A DNA stretch of 37,845 bases from a virus. This document shows positions 14,677 to 23,012 of the stretch, piece after piece (the first letter of the stretch is position 1; every line of letters begins with the position of its first letter). The stretch lies in the IMG/VR virus record IMGVR_UViG_3300024346_000216, positions 1 through 37,845 of that record; one strand, 5' to 3'. The notes beneath the pieces are model-generated. The model was not told the DNA's origin. It worked only from the letters and a program-made list of their open reading frames with translations, and searched no databases. The translations under genes were made by a program, and so were the position numbers.

Positions 14677-16919
14677 CAGTTGCTACCCATTCCAGAGTAA
14701 TGAAACGTGGACTTGATCTGCTGCCCAATCATGGTCAGCCGCTCTTCGATTTGAGGCGTATAAAGGCCCTGCTCTCTCAGGAGATCCTTTATCTTCTCGG
14801 TCTGCATGTCGATTGTTTGATCGGTGGGACTTTCGCCAATCCCTGACTTGTAAGAGTCGATGATGAACTGCTCGATGTCCTGCTCCGCAATCTGCCCCCG
14901 GGCTTCCTCCGGAGTCGATCCTTCACGCACCCCAGCAATTCCCGCCGACGGCCCCCGGCCAGCGAGCGGCGAACCGCCAGCAGGAGCAGCCTGCTGCGGT
15001 GCCGCTCCGCCACTAGCGACGTACGGCTGCCTGCCCTCTTGAAGGATCCGGAACGCCTCGGCCTCACGCTCCTCAGGAGTCATTGCCTGAAATCGCTTCT
15101 GATCCGGGCCTCTCTTGCCCATGACTTCACTGATGTAACCTCTGACATCATCGAAGGTGATCGGCTTCTCCGCCCTCTGCGACCGGCCGCCCGAGGCCGG
15201 AATGTCAATGTCTTCGCGAGGGCCAACACCGCCCGGCGAAGTCAGGCTGGCCGACTCCGTCGCGTATCGGTAGTGGAGTTCCCGTTCAAGATCGTTGACT
15301 TCCTTGAGCCCCTGCTCGCGGATCTCGGGAATGCTGCTTGACGCAGCCTCCCTCGCCGCTTCGAGCCGACGCTGCTCCTGAGCCATGACAGAGTTGCCCG
15401 ACTGCATGATCGCCTGTCGCATGTTGACTCGGTCCTGACGCGACATCATTCCGTCGAATCCAGACTGGGTGGAGAACCGATCGGGGTCAGGGAAGAAGAA
15501 CCCAGAGTTGGCGTCCTGAAGAGCCGCCGAGTACCTGACCCCCCCGTCGGGAAGACGCCTCGCACGGTAAGGACCGGAGGGGTCCATCAGGATCGAACCA
15601 TTGGACACCCCGCGAGGGTTGACCGACCGGATGTCATCTACCTCGACCACTTCGCCGGGGCGGGCTCTGACGCTCTGGCCGGTTGCGGGAAGATCGAAGT
15701 CTTCGGGCCGGAGCGGATTGTCAGGGTTCCGGCTGTTGAAGTTCTTGATGGCCCGACGAACCATCTCTGGGTCACCCCCGTGCCGAGAAGAGATGGCACT
15801 GATGGCACGAGAGCGAGCGACTTCGGACTGGCGGGCACCGCGGCTCTCTCTGTCAAGGCCACGCTCCTTGCGGAGTTGCTGGGAATGGAGCATCCCAGCG
15901 ATCCGCGTCACTTCCATAATGTCTTCGCTACCTATCCCGCCAGCCGCTCCTACTTCTTCCAACTTCGCCTTGGCCGCGTCAATAAACTTCTGGGCTTCCC
16001 CGGGGTTCGCCTTCTGGAAAGCCTCGAATCTGGCCGTTTCCTGATCGTCCCGCCGCGTCTGCGCAGAGTCTTTGAAGGTATGCCTCTCAGCCTGAGTGCG
16101 AAAGTAATTCGCAAGCGGACTATCGTCGCCCGCATACTTCCTGCGGATCAAATCCTTCAGCCATGAAATCTCTTCTTCGCTCTTGGGCTGCCCGGTCTGA
16201 GAGTCTGTGTCAAACCCAAACTCTTGCATTTCAGCAATGTCAGCCTTCTCTTCATCGGTGAGTGGCCGACCCATCTTCTTCTCTAAGTCGGCGACGACCA
16301 CCTTGGACATCTCGCCTGCGGCCCCCGACAGGGCAGCCGTACGCTCTTCGGGAGTCTGGGCCGGTCGGCCAGCCGGGGCTTCGCCACGCCGCTCTGCCAA
16401 GATCCGCTGGTACTCGTCGTAGTACCGATCAACAAACTCGGAGGCAAGACGCTGGGTGCCCGGATCAATCGGGCCGTTGCCATAACCCTGAGTAAGCAGC
16501 CTCTTCAGGGCTGCCTCTCTCTCCAGATATTCGTTCGTGTCACGGTAGTCCCGCTCTCTTGCGGCCAGACCTTGCAGTTCCGCGTCCGGGTTCGTGACAG
16601 CCATCCGCTCCATGTAGTCAAGAGCGGACTCGCCCTCGCGGCGACGCTGGGACTCTTCGACCTCAAGGTCACGCTGTGTCTTGTTCCGGTCTTGGAAACT
16701 CTGGGCACCCCGAGGAACCTCGCGGTCTCCGTATGTGGCCGTGCCTTCGAGTTCCCCGGCCTGACGCTCTCGCATCTGGTCGATGACACCCTCGTTCTCT
16801 TGCCGCAGTCGCTCGGCTTCGGCTGCCGCCTTCGCCTTCAACTTCTGCTCCTCAGTGCCCTGAGACGAAATGAGCGGCCCCGCCACGTTCGCCGCCGCTG
16901 CTGTTCCGAAATTACTCAT
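14676..16919 (-). CDS. Coiled-coil internal virion protein candidate, 747 aa
   Basis: A very charged protein (Glu, Arg and Gln in long runs) with an Ala-rich start (MSNFGTAAAANVAGP), a first coiled coil at about 20-60 (EEQKLKAKAAAEAERLRQEN), several further helical blocks, a small beta-like part around 425-480 (DDIRSVNPRGVSNGSILMD; YRARRLPDGGVRYS), and a low-complexity Ala/Gly/Pro linker near 655-680. It lacks signal and membrane segments. Its place between the tail structural genes and the giant polyvalent protein, with a TGATG join, is typical of ejection or core proteins of short-tailed phages. No family is recognised. Both this and the giant protein end in Gly-Ser-Asn. Confidence 0.7.
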   Translation of the reverse strand: MSNFGTAAAANVAGPLISSQGTEEQKLKAKAAAEAERLRQENEGVIDQMRERQAGELEGTATYGDREVPRGAQSFQDRNKTQRDLEVEESQRRREGESALDYMERMAVTNPDAELQGLAARERDYRDTNEYLEREAALKRLLTQGYGNGPIDPGTQRLASEFVDRYYDEYQRILAERRGEAPAGRPAQTPEERTAALSGAAGEMSKVVVADLEKKMGRPLTDEEKADIAEMQEFGFDTDSQTGQPKSEEEISWLKDLIRRKYAGDDSPLANYFRTQAERHTFKDSAQTRRDDQETARFEAFQKANPGEAQKFIDAAKAKLEEVGAAGGIGSEDIMEVTRIAGMLHSQQLRKERGLDRESRGARQSEVARSRAISAISSRHGGDPEMVRRAIKNFNSRNPDNPLRPEDFDLPATGQSVRARPGEVVEVDDIRSVNPRGVSNGSILMDPSGPYRARRLPDGGVRYSAALQDANSGFFFPDPDRFSTQSGFDGMMSRQDRVNMRQAIMQSGNSVMAQEQRRLEAAREAASSSIPEIREQGLKEVNDLERELHYRYATESASLTSPGGVGPREDIDIPASGGRSQRAEKPITFDDVRGYISEVMGKRGPDQKRFQAMTPEEREAEAFRILQEGRQPYVASGGAAPQQAAPAGGSPLAGRGPSAGIAGVREGSTPEEARGQIAEQDIEQFIIDSYKSGIGESPTDQTIDMQTEKIKDLLREQGLYTPQIEERLTMIGQQIKSTFHYSGMGSN

Positions 16920-17151
16920 TGCCGTCTTCCTTCTTGAACGGAACCAGTTGGTTCAGTTTGTCTCGTCGCTTGCCGCAGCCACAGTCCTTGCCCGTGACTT
17001 TCGCGACCTTGTCAACGACGGCCTTGATGCCCGTCTTCGTGGTGACCTTCTCGACCAGATCGCCGAGTCCACGCATCGGGTACTCGGGTTCAGGATCTGG
17101 CCGTTGCGTCTTGCAGGTGAGTCGCCTTGGCTTTGAGTTGATATATGACAT
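16912..17151 (-). CDS. Small phage protein with CGCxxRRDKLN motif, 79 aa
   Basis: The start is the ATG at 17151 in a TGATG overlap with the upstream cysteine-rich gene. The N-terminal half is basic and proline-rich; the C-terminal half has a helix (GLGDLVEKVTTKTGIKAVVDKVAKVTG) and then DCGCGKRRDKLNQLVPF. A terminal CGC..R...LN motif after an amphipathic helix is frequent in small proteins encoded next to phage virion genes. I recognise the pattern but know no function; the cysteines could bind a metal. It overlaps the start of the 747-aa gene by 8 bases. Confidence 0.7.
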   Translation of the reverse strand: MSYINSKPRRLTCKTQRPDPEPEYPMRGLGDLVEKVTTKTGIKAVVDKVAKVTGKDCGCGKRRDKLNQLVPFKKEDGNE

Positions 17152-18869
17152 CAGATATTTGGCCCCCAGACAGTTGGATCGTCGCACTGAACTGTCGAAT
17201 CAACCGTGTTGGCTGGGCACTTGGATCCGTTATTGGAAAAAGAAGCATCGCCATCGCAGCAAAGCGTAGTGGTTGATCCCGGTTGCCTAGAGACATTGGA
17301 AACAGGGACAGGTATTCGGTGACTCATCTCGTCGGGCAGAGATCCAAAGTCGCACTGTGTCTCTTCAGGAGCGACCCGACACAGATAAGAATCGTAACTG
17401 CCTCCGCAACCAAGGCCACCGTTTCCGGTGCCTGTTTGATATTGGGTGAACTGAATCCAGCAGCCCTTGCAATTTCCAACGATCATGTCTTGCAGGCATA
17501 TCTCTGGGGTTACATCGCCACAAACTGAAGCGGTGCCCAGATCACATCCATCCGGAAGAGTTCCGCAGACATCACAAGTCCCTGATCCGACGGGGCCATC
17601 AATCTTGGTTGAATTACAGGCAACGCCGCCGTTGGTCGGGATAGGCGCGCCGGTAAAACACCCACTGGTCCCGAAGGAGTCTCCGCTTGGATTGAAACGT
17701 GACTGGCGAGCGATTTGCGGCCAGTTCAAAATTGCCGTTGCAGGAGAAGCAGCGAAGTCTTGGCAAACAAAGGTCCAACCCCCGGGGCGAGCAAAGAAAT
17801 ACTGTGTCACGTCTGCTTCTAATGGATGCGCCGCAGCACGAAGAGTCTTCTTGACAATTTTACCGTCCGATCTTCCGTAATCCTTTACCTCAAGTATCCC
17901 GTCGGATTCCAAGATGTCACAAAGGTTTTCAGGAATGAACTCACCCTTGCCGACGGCTTCGAACACCTCGTCCTGCTGGGCCGTCGTGAGGCTGCTCAGT
18001 TCCCTTATCTCCCACGAAAACAACGGCACGCCAGAACATCCGAACGACCAATACTTCGGAGTGCGGCTATTCGCTGCGCCGCGGTCACTTGCAGATCCAT
18101 CTTGATTGTCAGGCAAAGTCAAAGAGTTGTAATCACGAACCCACCACTTTTCTTTGTGAACCACACAAAGCATGGTCCTCTCAAGTGTTCGGTTTGTCTT
18201 CTGCTGAACACTATTTGTAGACGTGTTCCATTCCCAGTGCTTATACAGTTTGGTTGAACTGGAATTCGAGATCCCTTGCAGGAAGAAAAAGTCTTCCCCG
18301 AAGTCCGAGTCCTCGGCATGCAACTCCGATGACAAATGGGGAGCCACCCCGGTTGTAATAACGTCCTGCTGGAAACGACTGGCGGCCTCGATATTCCCTA
18401 TCGCACTAAACACCCGATGCGTTTGAGAGCATTGCTGGTTAGATGGAACCGGGTCGTCGCAGCAGTTGAAATCGTTTGGCCCCGGAGAAGTCTGGTCATA
18501 CCCGGAGCAGGCATCTTCGCAGGACGGATATACATTTAAAGGCGTTTCGTAAAACCATGTATAGACCCGACCTGCTTGGTCTCTCTGGTGGAAGTGTTCG
18601 TAGTCAACTTCAATGTTGGAACTGGCATCGGCTGAAGCACTGAATTTATAGATACCAACGCAAGGGCAAACGTCTGAAGATCCGTCTTGTGTTATGCCGA
18701 CTTCGGAGACGCCTGAGTTGTAGGCCGGTCTTGGGATTTTCAACTCAAGCGTCTCGACGGTGTTGTGGGCGCACGCCACGAAGTCATCAAAGTTTGGATC
18801 TAACGGATCAGCAGAACGGATCCCAAAGAAGCACTTTCCGCAGCAGCAGGATGAAGACAGCAGGCTCAT
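17151..18869 (-). CDS. Cysteine-rich virion protein candidate, 572 aa
   Basis: The ATG at 18869 lies in a TGATG overlap, so the product begins MSLLSSSCCCGKCFFG. I count about 32 cysteines, many as CC, CxC or CxxC (SCCCGKC, VCPC, SCEDAC, NCC, GTCDVC, GNCKGC, LCC), spread mainly over the first 130 and last 200 residues. There is no clear signal peptide or membrane segment. The stretch is richer in A and T than the neighbouring genes. Its place among tail and adaptor genes and before the internal virion proteins suggests a virion protein, perhaps a tail spike or receptor-binding part stabilised by disulfides or metal. Not recognised as a named family. Confidence 0.7.
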   Translation of the reverse strand: MSLLSSSCCCGKCFFGIRSADPLDPNFDDFVACAHNTVETLELKIPRPAYNSGVSEVGITQDGSSDVCPCVGIYKFSASADASSNIEVDYEHFHQRDQAGRVYTWFYETPLNVYPSCEDACSGYDQTSPGPNDFNCCDDPVPSNQQCSQTHRVFSAIGNIEAASRFQQDVITTGVAPHLSSELHAEDSDFGEDFFFLQGISNSSSTKLYKHWEWNTSTNSVQQKTNRTLERTMLCVVHKEKWWVRDYNSLTLPDNQDGSASDRGAANSRTPKYWSFGCSGVPLFSWEIRELSSLTTAQQDEVFEAVGKGEFIPENLCDILESDGILEVKDYGRSDGKIVKKTLRAAAHPLEADVTQYFFARPGGWTFVCQDFAASPATAILNWPQIARQSRFNPSGDSFGTSGCFTGAPIPTNGGVACNSTKIDGPVGSGTCDVCGTLPDGCDLGTASVCGDVTPEICLQDMIVGNCKGCWIQFTQYQTGTGNGGLGCGGSYDSYLCRVAPEETQCDFGSLPDEMSHRIPVPVSNVSRQPGSTTTLCCDGDASFSNNGSKCPANTVDSTVQCDDPTVWGPNI

Positions 18870-19450
18870 CAGCACACCACCTTCACTTCGTTGCCAGCCG
18901 AGAACCAGTAGTTCTTGGCACTTCGTGTCGAGTCTTCGCTGACCATGCGGAACATGGGAACGATGACAGCACGCTTGGATTCCGCAACGTCCGTCGATGC
19001 GAGATTGCCGATCGAAAGCAGCGTCACGGTTCCGCCGCCCGGGCCGGTTCCGGTGTGAACACCGTACGACTGCTCCGCCGACGAAGCGTCATTTGCCACT
19101 TCAGCACCGTTGAGTGCGTAAGCCCCATATGGGTCGGTGTTGATCATGCTTGACAATCGGCCCGAGATCACCGTGCCTTGCCCCGGCGAGCCCTTGGCCG
19201 ATGCGGCGATCCCCGGGACAAACGCCTCCCAAGCGTACTTCCATCGGTTGGCTGACAGGGAGGTAGCGTCGTTCAACTGAGCAAGGAACGGCTGCACCCC
19301 ACCGCCAAGGTTCGGGAAGTTCTCCGCGACACGCTTCTTGATGTCGTCCCCGTTCATGCCCCAGTCCATTGCGTACGAACCAACCTCGTTCAGTTGCGAT
19401 CTGAACGAAGAAGAGAACGGGTTGAACTTGGTGCCGAATGGTGCAGTCAT
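18869..19450 (-). CDS. Structural protein candidate, 193 aa
   Basis: The frame begins one base after the previous stop and ends in a TGATG overlap with the cysteine-rich gene. The N terminus MTAPFGTKFNPFSSSFRSQLNEVGSYAMDWG is followed by a helical segment and a Gly/Thr-rich beta part (SYGVHTGTGPGGGTVTLLSIGNL). There is no membrane or signal segment. I do not recognise it; position in the late block suggests a tail or head-completion protein. Confidence 0.6.
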   Translation of the reverse strand: MTAPFGTKFNPFSSSFRSQLNEVGSYAMDWGMNGDDIKKRVAENFPNLGGGVQPFLAQLNDATSLSANRWKYAWEAFVPGIAASAKGSPGQGTVISGRLSSMINTDPYGAYALNGAEVANDASSAEQSYGVHTGTGPGGGTVTLLSIGNLASTDVAESKRAVIVPMFRMVSEDSTRSAKNYWFSAGNEVKVVC

Positions 19451-19451
19451 G

Positions 19452-20357
19452 TCAACTCAGAGGGAACTGGCTCGCGAAGTCCACGGTGTCTCTCGCGAAC
19501 TCAACATCGTCGGTCACTTGGTATCCCCGGGCGTCACTGCCGCCCGGGCCGTTTGTCGCCGTGCCAGCGATCAGGGTCTGCTGGTAGAAACCGCGTGGCC
19601 TCCATGTGAACTGGTAGTTGACGTAGTAAACGAACACGCCATTCTCAGAAACCCATTGGGCGTCCGCCGTGTCAAACCGCAGAGTCTTTTCGGCGAACTT
19701 GATTCCACCCCAAGTGAACTCGGATGCGTTGTACTTCCCGACTTTGCCGAAGGTAGCGTCACTGTATTCGCTGCCGGTACTAGCCTCGGAGTCGTACATC
19801 AGGCCATCGAACGAAGCCTGTGACAATCTGGCCGGAAGACTCACGCCGATCTCGGGCACGTCGAAGGGGTAGCCGCCCAAGTTGATCCCGCTCTGGGGCA
19901 ACCCGTTCGCAGACAACTTCTCGAAATCAGCGAAGTCGCCACTAGGAAGACCGCTCGTCGAGTCAATCGCAGCGGCATCGCTGCTGACAATGTACGGAAG
20001 CCGATACACGCGGACCTGAGCGGACCGTGCTTGGAAACTCGCGATACCAGCAGACGAAGACGGGTTCGGAGGTGCGGGTGATCGACCGAAGGTGACCGTG
20101 ACTTCGACCTTCTTGGGTCCAAGCCTTCTCGAAGTCGCGTCTTGGCGGACGACGTTGCCGTACTTGGTCACCGTAGAGTCGGAGGAAGCGGCAGCGAGTG
20201 CGGATGTCAAAGCCTGATCGAGCGTGAGTGCCGCCTCGGCGGCATCTGCCTCGACGATCAAATACTTCAACTGAATACGAGATCGAGTCAGATCGCTCTG
20301 GTTCTTGACGGCAACGGTCCCGTCATTCAGCGGACCTTTTACTTGGATGCTTGACAA
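19452..20357 (-). CDS. Structural (tail) protein candidate, 301 aa, TTG start
   Basis: The first codon is TTG, with GAGGA about 9 nt upstream; no early ATG exists in frame and the preceding gene ends 10 bases before. The product is beta-rich with Ser, Thr and aromatic residues: LKYLIVEADAAEAALTLDQALTSALAAAS near the N terminus, then strands such as KKVEVTVTFGRS and AQVRVYRLPYIVSSD, and a C-terminal FVYYVNYQFTWRPRGFYQQTLIAG. That final part looks like a beta-barrel edge strand set, as in tail tube or baseplate proteins. No family assigned. Confidence 0.65.
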   Translation of the reverse strand: MSSIQVKGPLNDGTVAVKNQSDLTRSRIQLKYLIVEADAAEAALTLDQALTSALAAASSDSTVTKYGNVVRQDATSRRLGPKKVEVTVTFGRSPAPPNPSSSAGIASFQARSAQVRVYRLPYIVSSDAAAIDSTSGLPSGDFADFEKLSANGLPQSGINLGGYPFDVPEIGVSLPARLSQASFDGLMYDSEASTGSEYSDATFGKVGKYNASEFTWGGIKFAEKTLRFDTADAQWVSENGVFVYYVNYQFTWRPRGFYQQTLIAGTATNGPGGSDARGYQVTDDVEFARDTVDFASQFPLS

Positions 20358-20367
20358 GGTTCGGTCC

Positions 20368-20673
20368 TCAAGAGTTCAGGAGTGCTTCGATTGCGGAACG
20401 GATTGCACGGACCTCTTCGAGCAACTGGTCAGATCCCCCATCGCTGCTCTGGCTAGGGGTGATCCCCCTCGCAAGGGCTGCCTCTCTCCTCTTGTCCCTC
20501 AACTCGCCCATGCCCCCGGAGTCTTGGATGATCCGGAGGGCTTCCTCCTGCTTGTCCTCGAACTCCTTCTGCTCCTCCTCGGACTTCGGATCAAACGACC
20601 TCTCGCCTTCCGGAAGATCCGGAATCGGCGGGGCGTTCTCGTCGTCGAATGCGTCTTCGGGGTTTGGCATCAT
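20368..20673 (-). CDS. Small acidic helical protein, 101 aa
   Basis: Two consecutive ATG codons (20673 and 20670) overlap the upstream stop; either could be used. The product is acidic, with an unstructured Pro/Asp-rich start (NPEDAFDDENAPPIPDLPEGE), a central coiled coil (SEEEQKEFEDKQEEALRIIQDSGGMGELRDKRREAAL) and a short C-terminal helix (QLLEEVRAIRSAIEALL). Position between two beta-rich structural genes suggests a tail assembly or chaperone role; this is a guess. Confidence 0.6.
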   Translation of the reverse strand: MMPNPEDAFDDENAPPIPDLPEGERSFDPKSEEEQKEFEDKQEEALRIIQDSGGMGELRDKRREAALARGITPSQSSDGGSDQLLEEVRAIRSAIEALLNS

Positions 20674-21170
20674 CCCACCACAGCCTCTTGACTGAAGTCA
20701 GTCGAGGTGAATCGTCCTGCAATCGAAACGCCAACGAACGCACTCGACCTTGAATACGAGACTTGGATCTGCTCGATGATTGCCATGCCACGGATATACC
20801 GACTATTCGCCCAGTTGAACTGGATGTCATACGGCTGCACGGGATCCGACCCCACCGTGTTGTTGGAGGTCGTCAGTTTTCCGTTGTTCGTACTCTGGAG
20901 GTTGGCGATTCCGATGTCGTCAGACCCGAGGGCATAGCCCTGAACCTGAAACGTGCCGCGAGTCATCTCGTTGTGGGTGTAAACCGCCTCGGTGTCATCG
21001 TCGGCGGTGATATCCGCGACCTGAACCGAAAACCCCAGCGAAGCAGAAGCGACCGACACGCGAAACAACTGATCCGCAGGAACCCCTTGGGCATCCGCGG
21101 CCAAGGGATGGATAATCAACTCGACAACACCGTCGGTCGCAGTCTTGGGCTTGGCTACTACATGACTCAT
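20670..21170 (-). CDS. Beta-rich structural protein candidate, 166 aa
   Basis: It starts in an ATGA overlap with the adaptor-like gene. It shows repeated beta strands (GVVELIIHP, LFRVSVASASLGFSVQVADI, GTFQVQGYALG, IQFNWANSRYIRGMAIIEQIQVSYS, AFVGVSIAGRFTS) and no hydrophobic export signal. The ending, with strands that describe a closed sandwich, fits a tail tube, nozzle or head-tail completion protein, as does its place next to the adaptor. I do not recognise a named family. Confidence 0.6.
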   Translation of the reverse strand: MSHVVAKPKTATDGVVELIIHPLAADAQGVPADQLFRVSVASASLGFSVQVADITADDDTEAVYTHNEMTRGTFQVQGYALGSDDIGIANLQSTNNGKLTTSNNTVGSDPVQPYDIQFNWANSRYIRGMAIIEQIQVSYSRSSAFVGVSIAGRFTSTDFSQEAVVG

Positions 21171-22165
21171 GAAATCGTCCCCGGAGGATTGCCGTACACG
21201 GTCACGTCAAAGTTGGCCGACCTGTACTTGTTGAATGAGAGAGGCCCGTCAGACCAGTCCATGTTCTGGCCGAGGTTCTGGGCGGTGACACCCTGCGAGT
21301 CGATAGCGATCGAAGCGACCAGACGCTCGACAAACAGTTCCTTGAACCGTGAGGCCGGGGTGTCTCCGTAGGCTTCACAGACGGCAAGGCAGGATGCAAG
21401 GATCGTTTCCGCATGCTGGGCACCGCCCGGAAGCACGTCGGACTGGACAAGGAATGAGGTTCCAGCGGCAACCGTCGGGCCACCGCAAAGAACGATGACA
21501 ACCGATTGAGTCGAGTCTCTGGATCCAACCTTGTACTCAACGCCGTTGATCGTGATCACCGAACCCTTGGTAACCCAACTGGGCCAAGCACCGTTCGCGA
21601 TCGTGCAGTTCTGGTCAGCAGTGACCGTGATCGTTCCCGTGTCATAGCCGTCCTGCTGAATCGAAGAGTAGTTGTACTTCAGCGAGTAGACCGCATCGGG
21701 AATCGGCCAGAGTTCGAGAGTCCATCCAAACGGAACATCGGGCGAGGCATCGGCACCGGCGTTCGGCTTGGCGGCGGCGTACGACGGCCGACCCTTGCGG
21801 GTCGGGTTCGTCGTCTTCGCCTCGTTGAATCTCTGGGGGTTCAGGATCTTGACGCCGGGCTTGCCCTGCTCGGTGATATATTCGAGATCACCGATGAACC
21901 CCCCAACCGTGTCAGGAAGTTCGTAACTCGCGGTGTTTGCCGCCGTTGTCAAGGTCGCGGAGGGCTTCAGGAAGTTCCACTCGTGAGACTTCGTCGAGCC
22001 GGGGAACGGAGGAGGCGAGTAGAACTGACGCAAGCCACGTCTGATCCAAGAGTTGACATCGTCCTTCTCGGAGACGTTGTACAGGAAATAGTCCCTGCCG
22101 TACCCGAGAAAGCGTCCGACCTCCTCGCGGAGTTCAGTTCTTGTCAGGCTGAGTTGCATTGTCAT
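21167..22165 (-). CDS. Head-tail adaptor-like protein with inserted beta domain, 332 aa
   Basis: It starts in a TAATG overlap with the holin-like gene. The N-terminal helical part (TRTELREEVGRFLGYGRD...DVNSWIRRGLRQFYSPPP) resembles connector and adaptor proteins that bind under the portal, as does the middle pattern RKGRPSYAAAKP...GWTLELWPIPDAVYSLKYNY (PxP preceded by W, then Y.L.Y.Y), which I recognise from phage adaptor proteins. Between about 185 and 255 lies a beta-rich insert (TITVTADQNCTIANGAWPSWVTKGSVITINGVEYKV). The C-terminal half returns to helices (HAETILASCLAVCEAYGDT; FKELFVERLVASIAIDSQ). Role inferred from these marks and from place. Confidence 0.7.
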   Translation of the reverse strand: MTMQLSLTRTELREEVGRFLGYGRDYFLYNVSEKDDVNSWIRRGLRQFYSPPPFPGSTKSHEWNFLKPSATLTTAANTASYELPDTVGGFIGDLEYITEQGKPGVKILNPQRFNEAKTTNPTRKGRPSYAAAKPNAGADASPDVPFGWTLELWPIPDAVYSLKYNYSSIQQDGYDTGTITVTADQNCTIANGAWPSWVTKGSVITINGVEYKVGSRDSTQSVVIVLCGGPTVAAGTSFLVQSDVLPGGAQHAETILASCLAVCEAYGDTPASRFKELFVERLVASIAIDSQGVTAQNLGQNMDWSDGPLSFNKYRSANFDVTVYGNPPGTIS

Positions 22166-22434
22166 TATCGAGCCTGCCTTTCAAGGGCGTCAACCCTACG
22201 ACGCAGTTCATTCAGAATCTCTAGATATTGTACATCGTTGGAAGTCGTTGTCACCTGAGCCTTTAAGAGGTCTCCTGACACGTCCCGAAGTTCCCTGATT
22301 GAAACGCTGTTCGTGCCAATCTGAGACTTGATCTCGCCGACGGTCATGAAGACTCCGGCAACGGTAATCAGAAGAGCAACAGTCTGTGCCATAGAGGCGA
22401 TCTTGCTCCAATCAGGGGTAACGTGAGAGGTCAT
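22165..22434 (-). CDS. Holin-like or lysis-accessory membrane protein, 89 aa
   Basis: The second ATG (22434) has GGAAGA at proper spacing and an ATGA overlap with the mini-dockerin gene. One membrane segment (about 15-33, SMAQTVALLITVAGVFMTV) is followed by a coiled coil (EIKSQIGTNSVSIRELRDVSGDLL...YLEILNELRRRVDALERQ). A single membrane helix plus coiled coil next to a spanin-like gene suggests a holin, antiholin or lysis accessory protein, but such small proteins are diverse and this cannot be proved from sequence. Confidence 0.55.
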   Translation of the reverse strand: MTSHVTPDWSKIASMAQTVALLITVAGVFMTVGEIKSQIGTNSVSIRELRDVSGDLLKAQVTTTSNDVQYLEILNELRRRVDALERQAR

Positions 22435-22616
22435 GTCCATTCTTCCAGAATTATTGCCAAGTCACCCGATGAAACAACACCATCGCCATCGAGATCAGCC
22501 GTACCGGCTTCTCCCCACTGCGACAGCATTATATCCAAGTCAAGACCGTTGACAGCACCATCGCGGTTTAAGTCCGCGGGGCTGAGACAGCAGCACACCA
22601 ATATCACTACAACCAC
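22431..22616 (-). CDS. Mini-dockerin: 61-residue exported protein made of two calcium-loop repeats
   Basis: The GTG at 22616 follows the spanin stop by two bases and has GGCCGGGGG upstream; a longer in-frame reading would run deep into the spanin gene. The N terminus is a short hydrophobic stretch with three cysteines (VVVILVCCCLSPA), like a minimal signal or lipoprotein signal. The rest is two 12-residue EF-type loops, D15-L-N17-R-D19-G...D26 and D41-L-D43-G-D45-G...D52, each followed by a helix ending in Trp (SQWG and EEW). This is the duplicated DxNxDG layout of type I dockerin domains, which bind cohesins on secreted complexes. The role in a phage is unknown. Confidence 0.7.
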   Translation of the reverse strand: MVVVILVCCCLSPADLNRDGAVNGLDLDIMLSQWGEAGTADLDGDGVVSSGDLAIILEEWT

Positions 22617-22618
22617 GT

Positions 22619-23011
22619 TTACCCCCGGCCCAAGAACTTCCCGATCAAAGTCCAAACCCTCGCCCGATACCCGATAAACGCGACGACGGCCAACCCCGCT
22701 GCAATCGCCAGCCACTTCACGTTTTCGACGCTGCCCATGAACAGGTCACCCCACCACGCAGATATGTCATCAGACCGGTCCTCGACATCCACAGTCGCAA
22801 GCGTGACTTTGTGAGCACGATTCACAATCTCGTCCTGATTGTCAGCAATCTGGGAGGCCCGAGGATCACCCGATTCTTGGTAAATCTCCCTTGCCAGATC
22901 ACCGCTGTCATTGGCAAGGGCCGTAATTGCGCCTGCTTCGGACAGTATTCGCTTCTTGCCGCAGCCAGACGCAGCCAAGGACGCCACCAGAATGATCAAG
23001 ACTGGACGCAT
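22619..23011 (-). CDS. Unimolecular spanin candidate: lipoprotein with C-terminal membrane anchor, 130 aa
   Basis: The N terminus MRPVLIILVASLAASGC17 is a lipoprotein signal with a lipobox-like ASGC, so Cys17 would be lipidated and held in the outer membrane. A periplasmic helical region follows (about 25-95). Then comes one membrane segment (about 100-114, WLAIAAGLAVVAFIG) and a basic tail (YRARVWTLIGKFLGRG). A lipid-anchored N terminus plus a C-terminal inner-membrane helix is the defining layout of unimolecular spanins such as T1 gp11, which fuse the two membranes at lysis. Size (130) also agrees. It lies between RusA and the mini-dockerin and holin-like genes. Confidence 0.65.
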   Translation of the reverse strand: MRPVLIILVASLAASGCGKKRILSEAGAITALANDSGDLAREIYQESGDPRASQIADNQDEIVNRAHKVTLATVDVEDRSDDISAWWGDLFMGSVENVKWLAIAAGLAVVAFIGYRARVWTLIGKFLGRG

Positions 23012-23012
23012 C

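Noticed and set aside
22431-22715. Longer GTG start for the mini-dockerin at 22715
   Set aside because: It would overlap about a hundred bases of the spanin gene and add a sequence with no features; the GTG at 22616 fits the join better.
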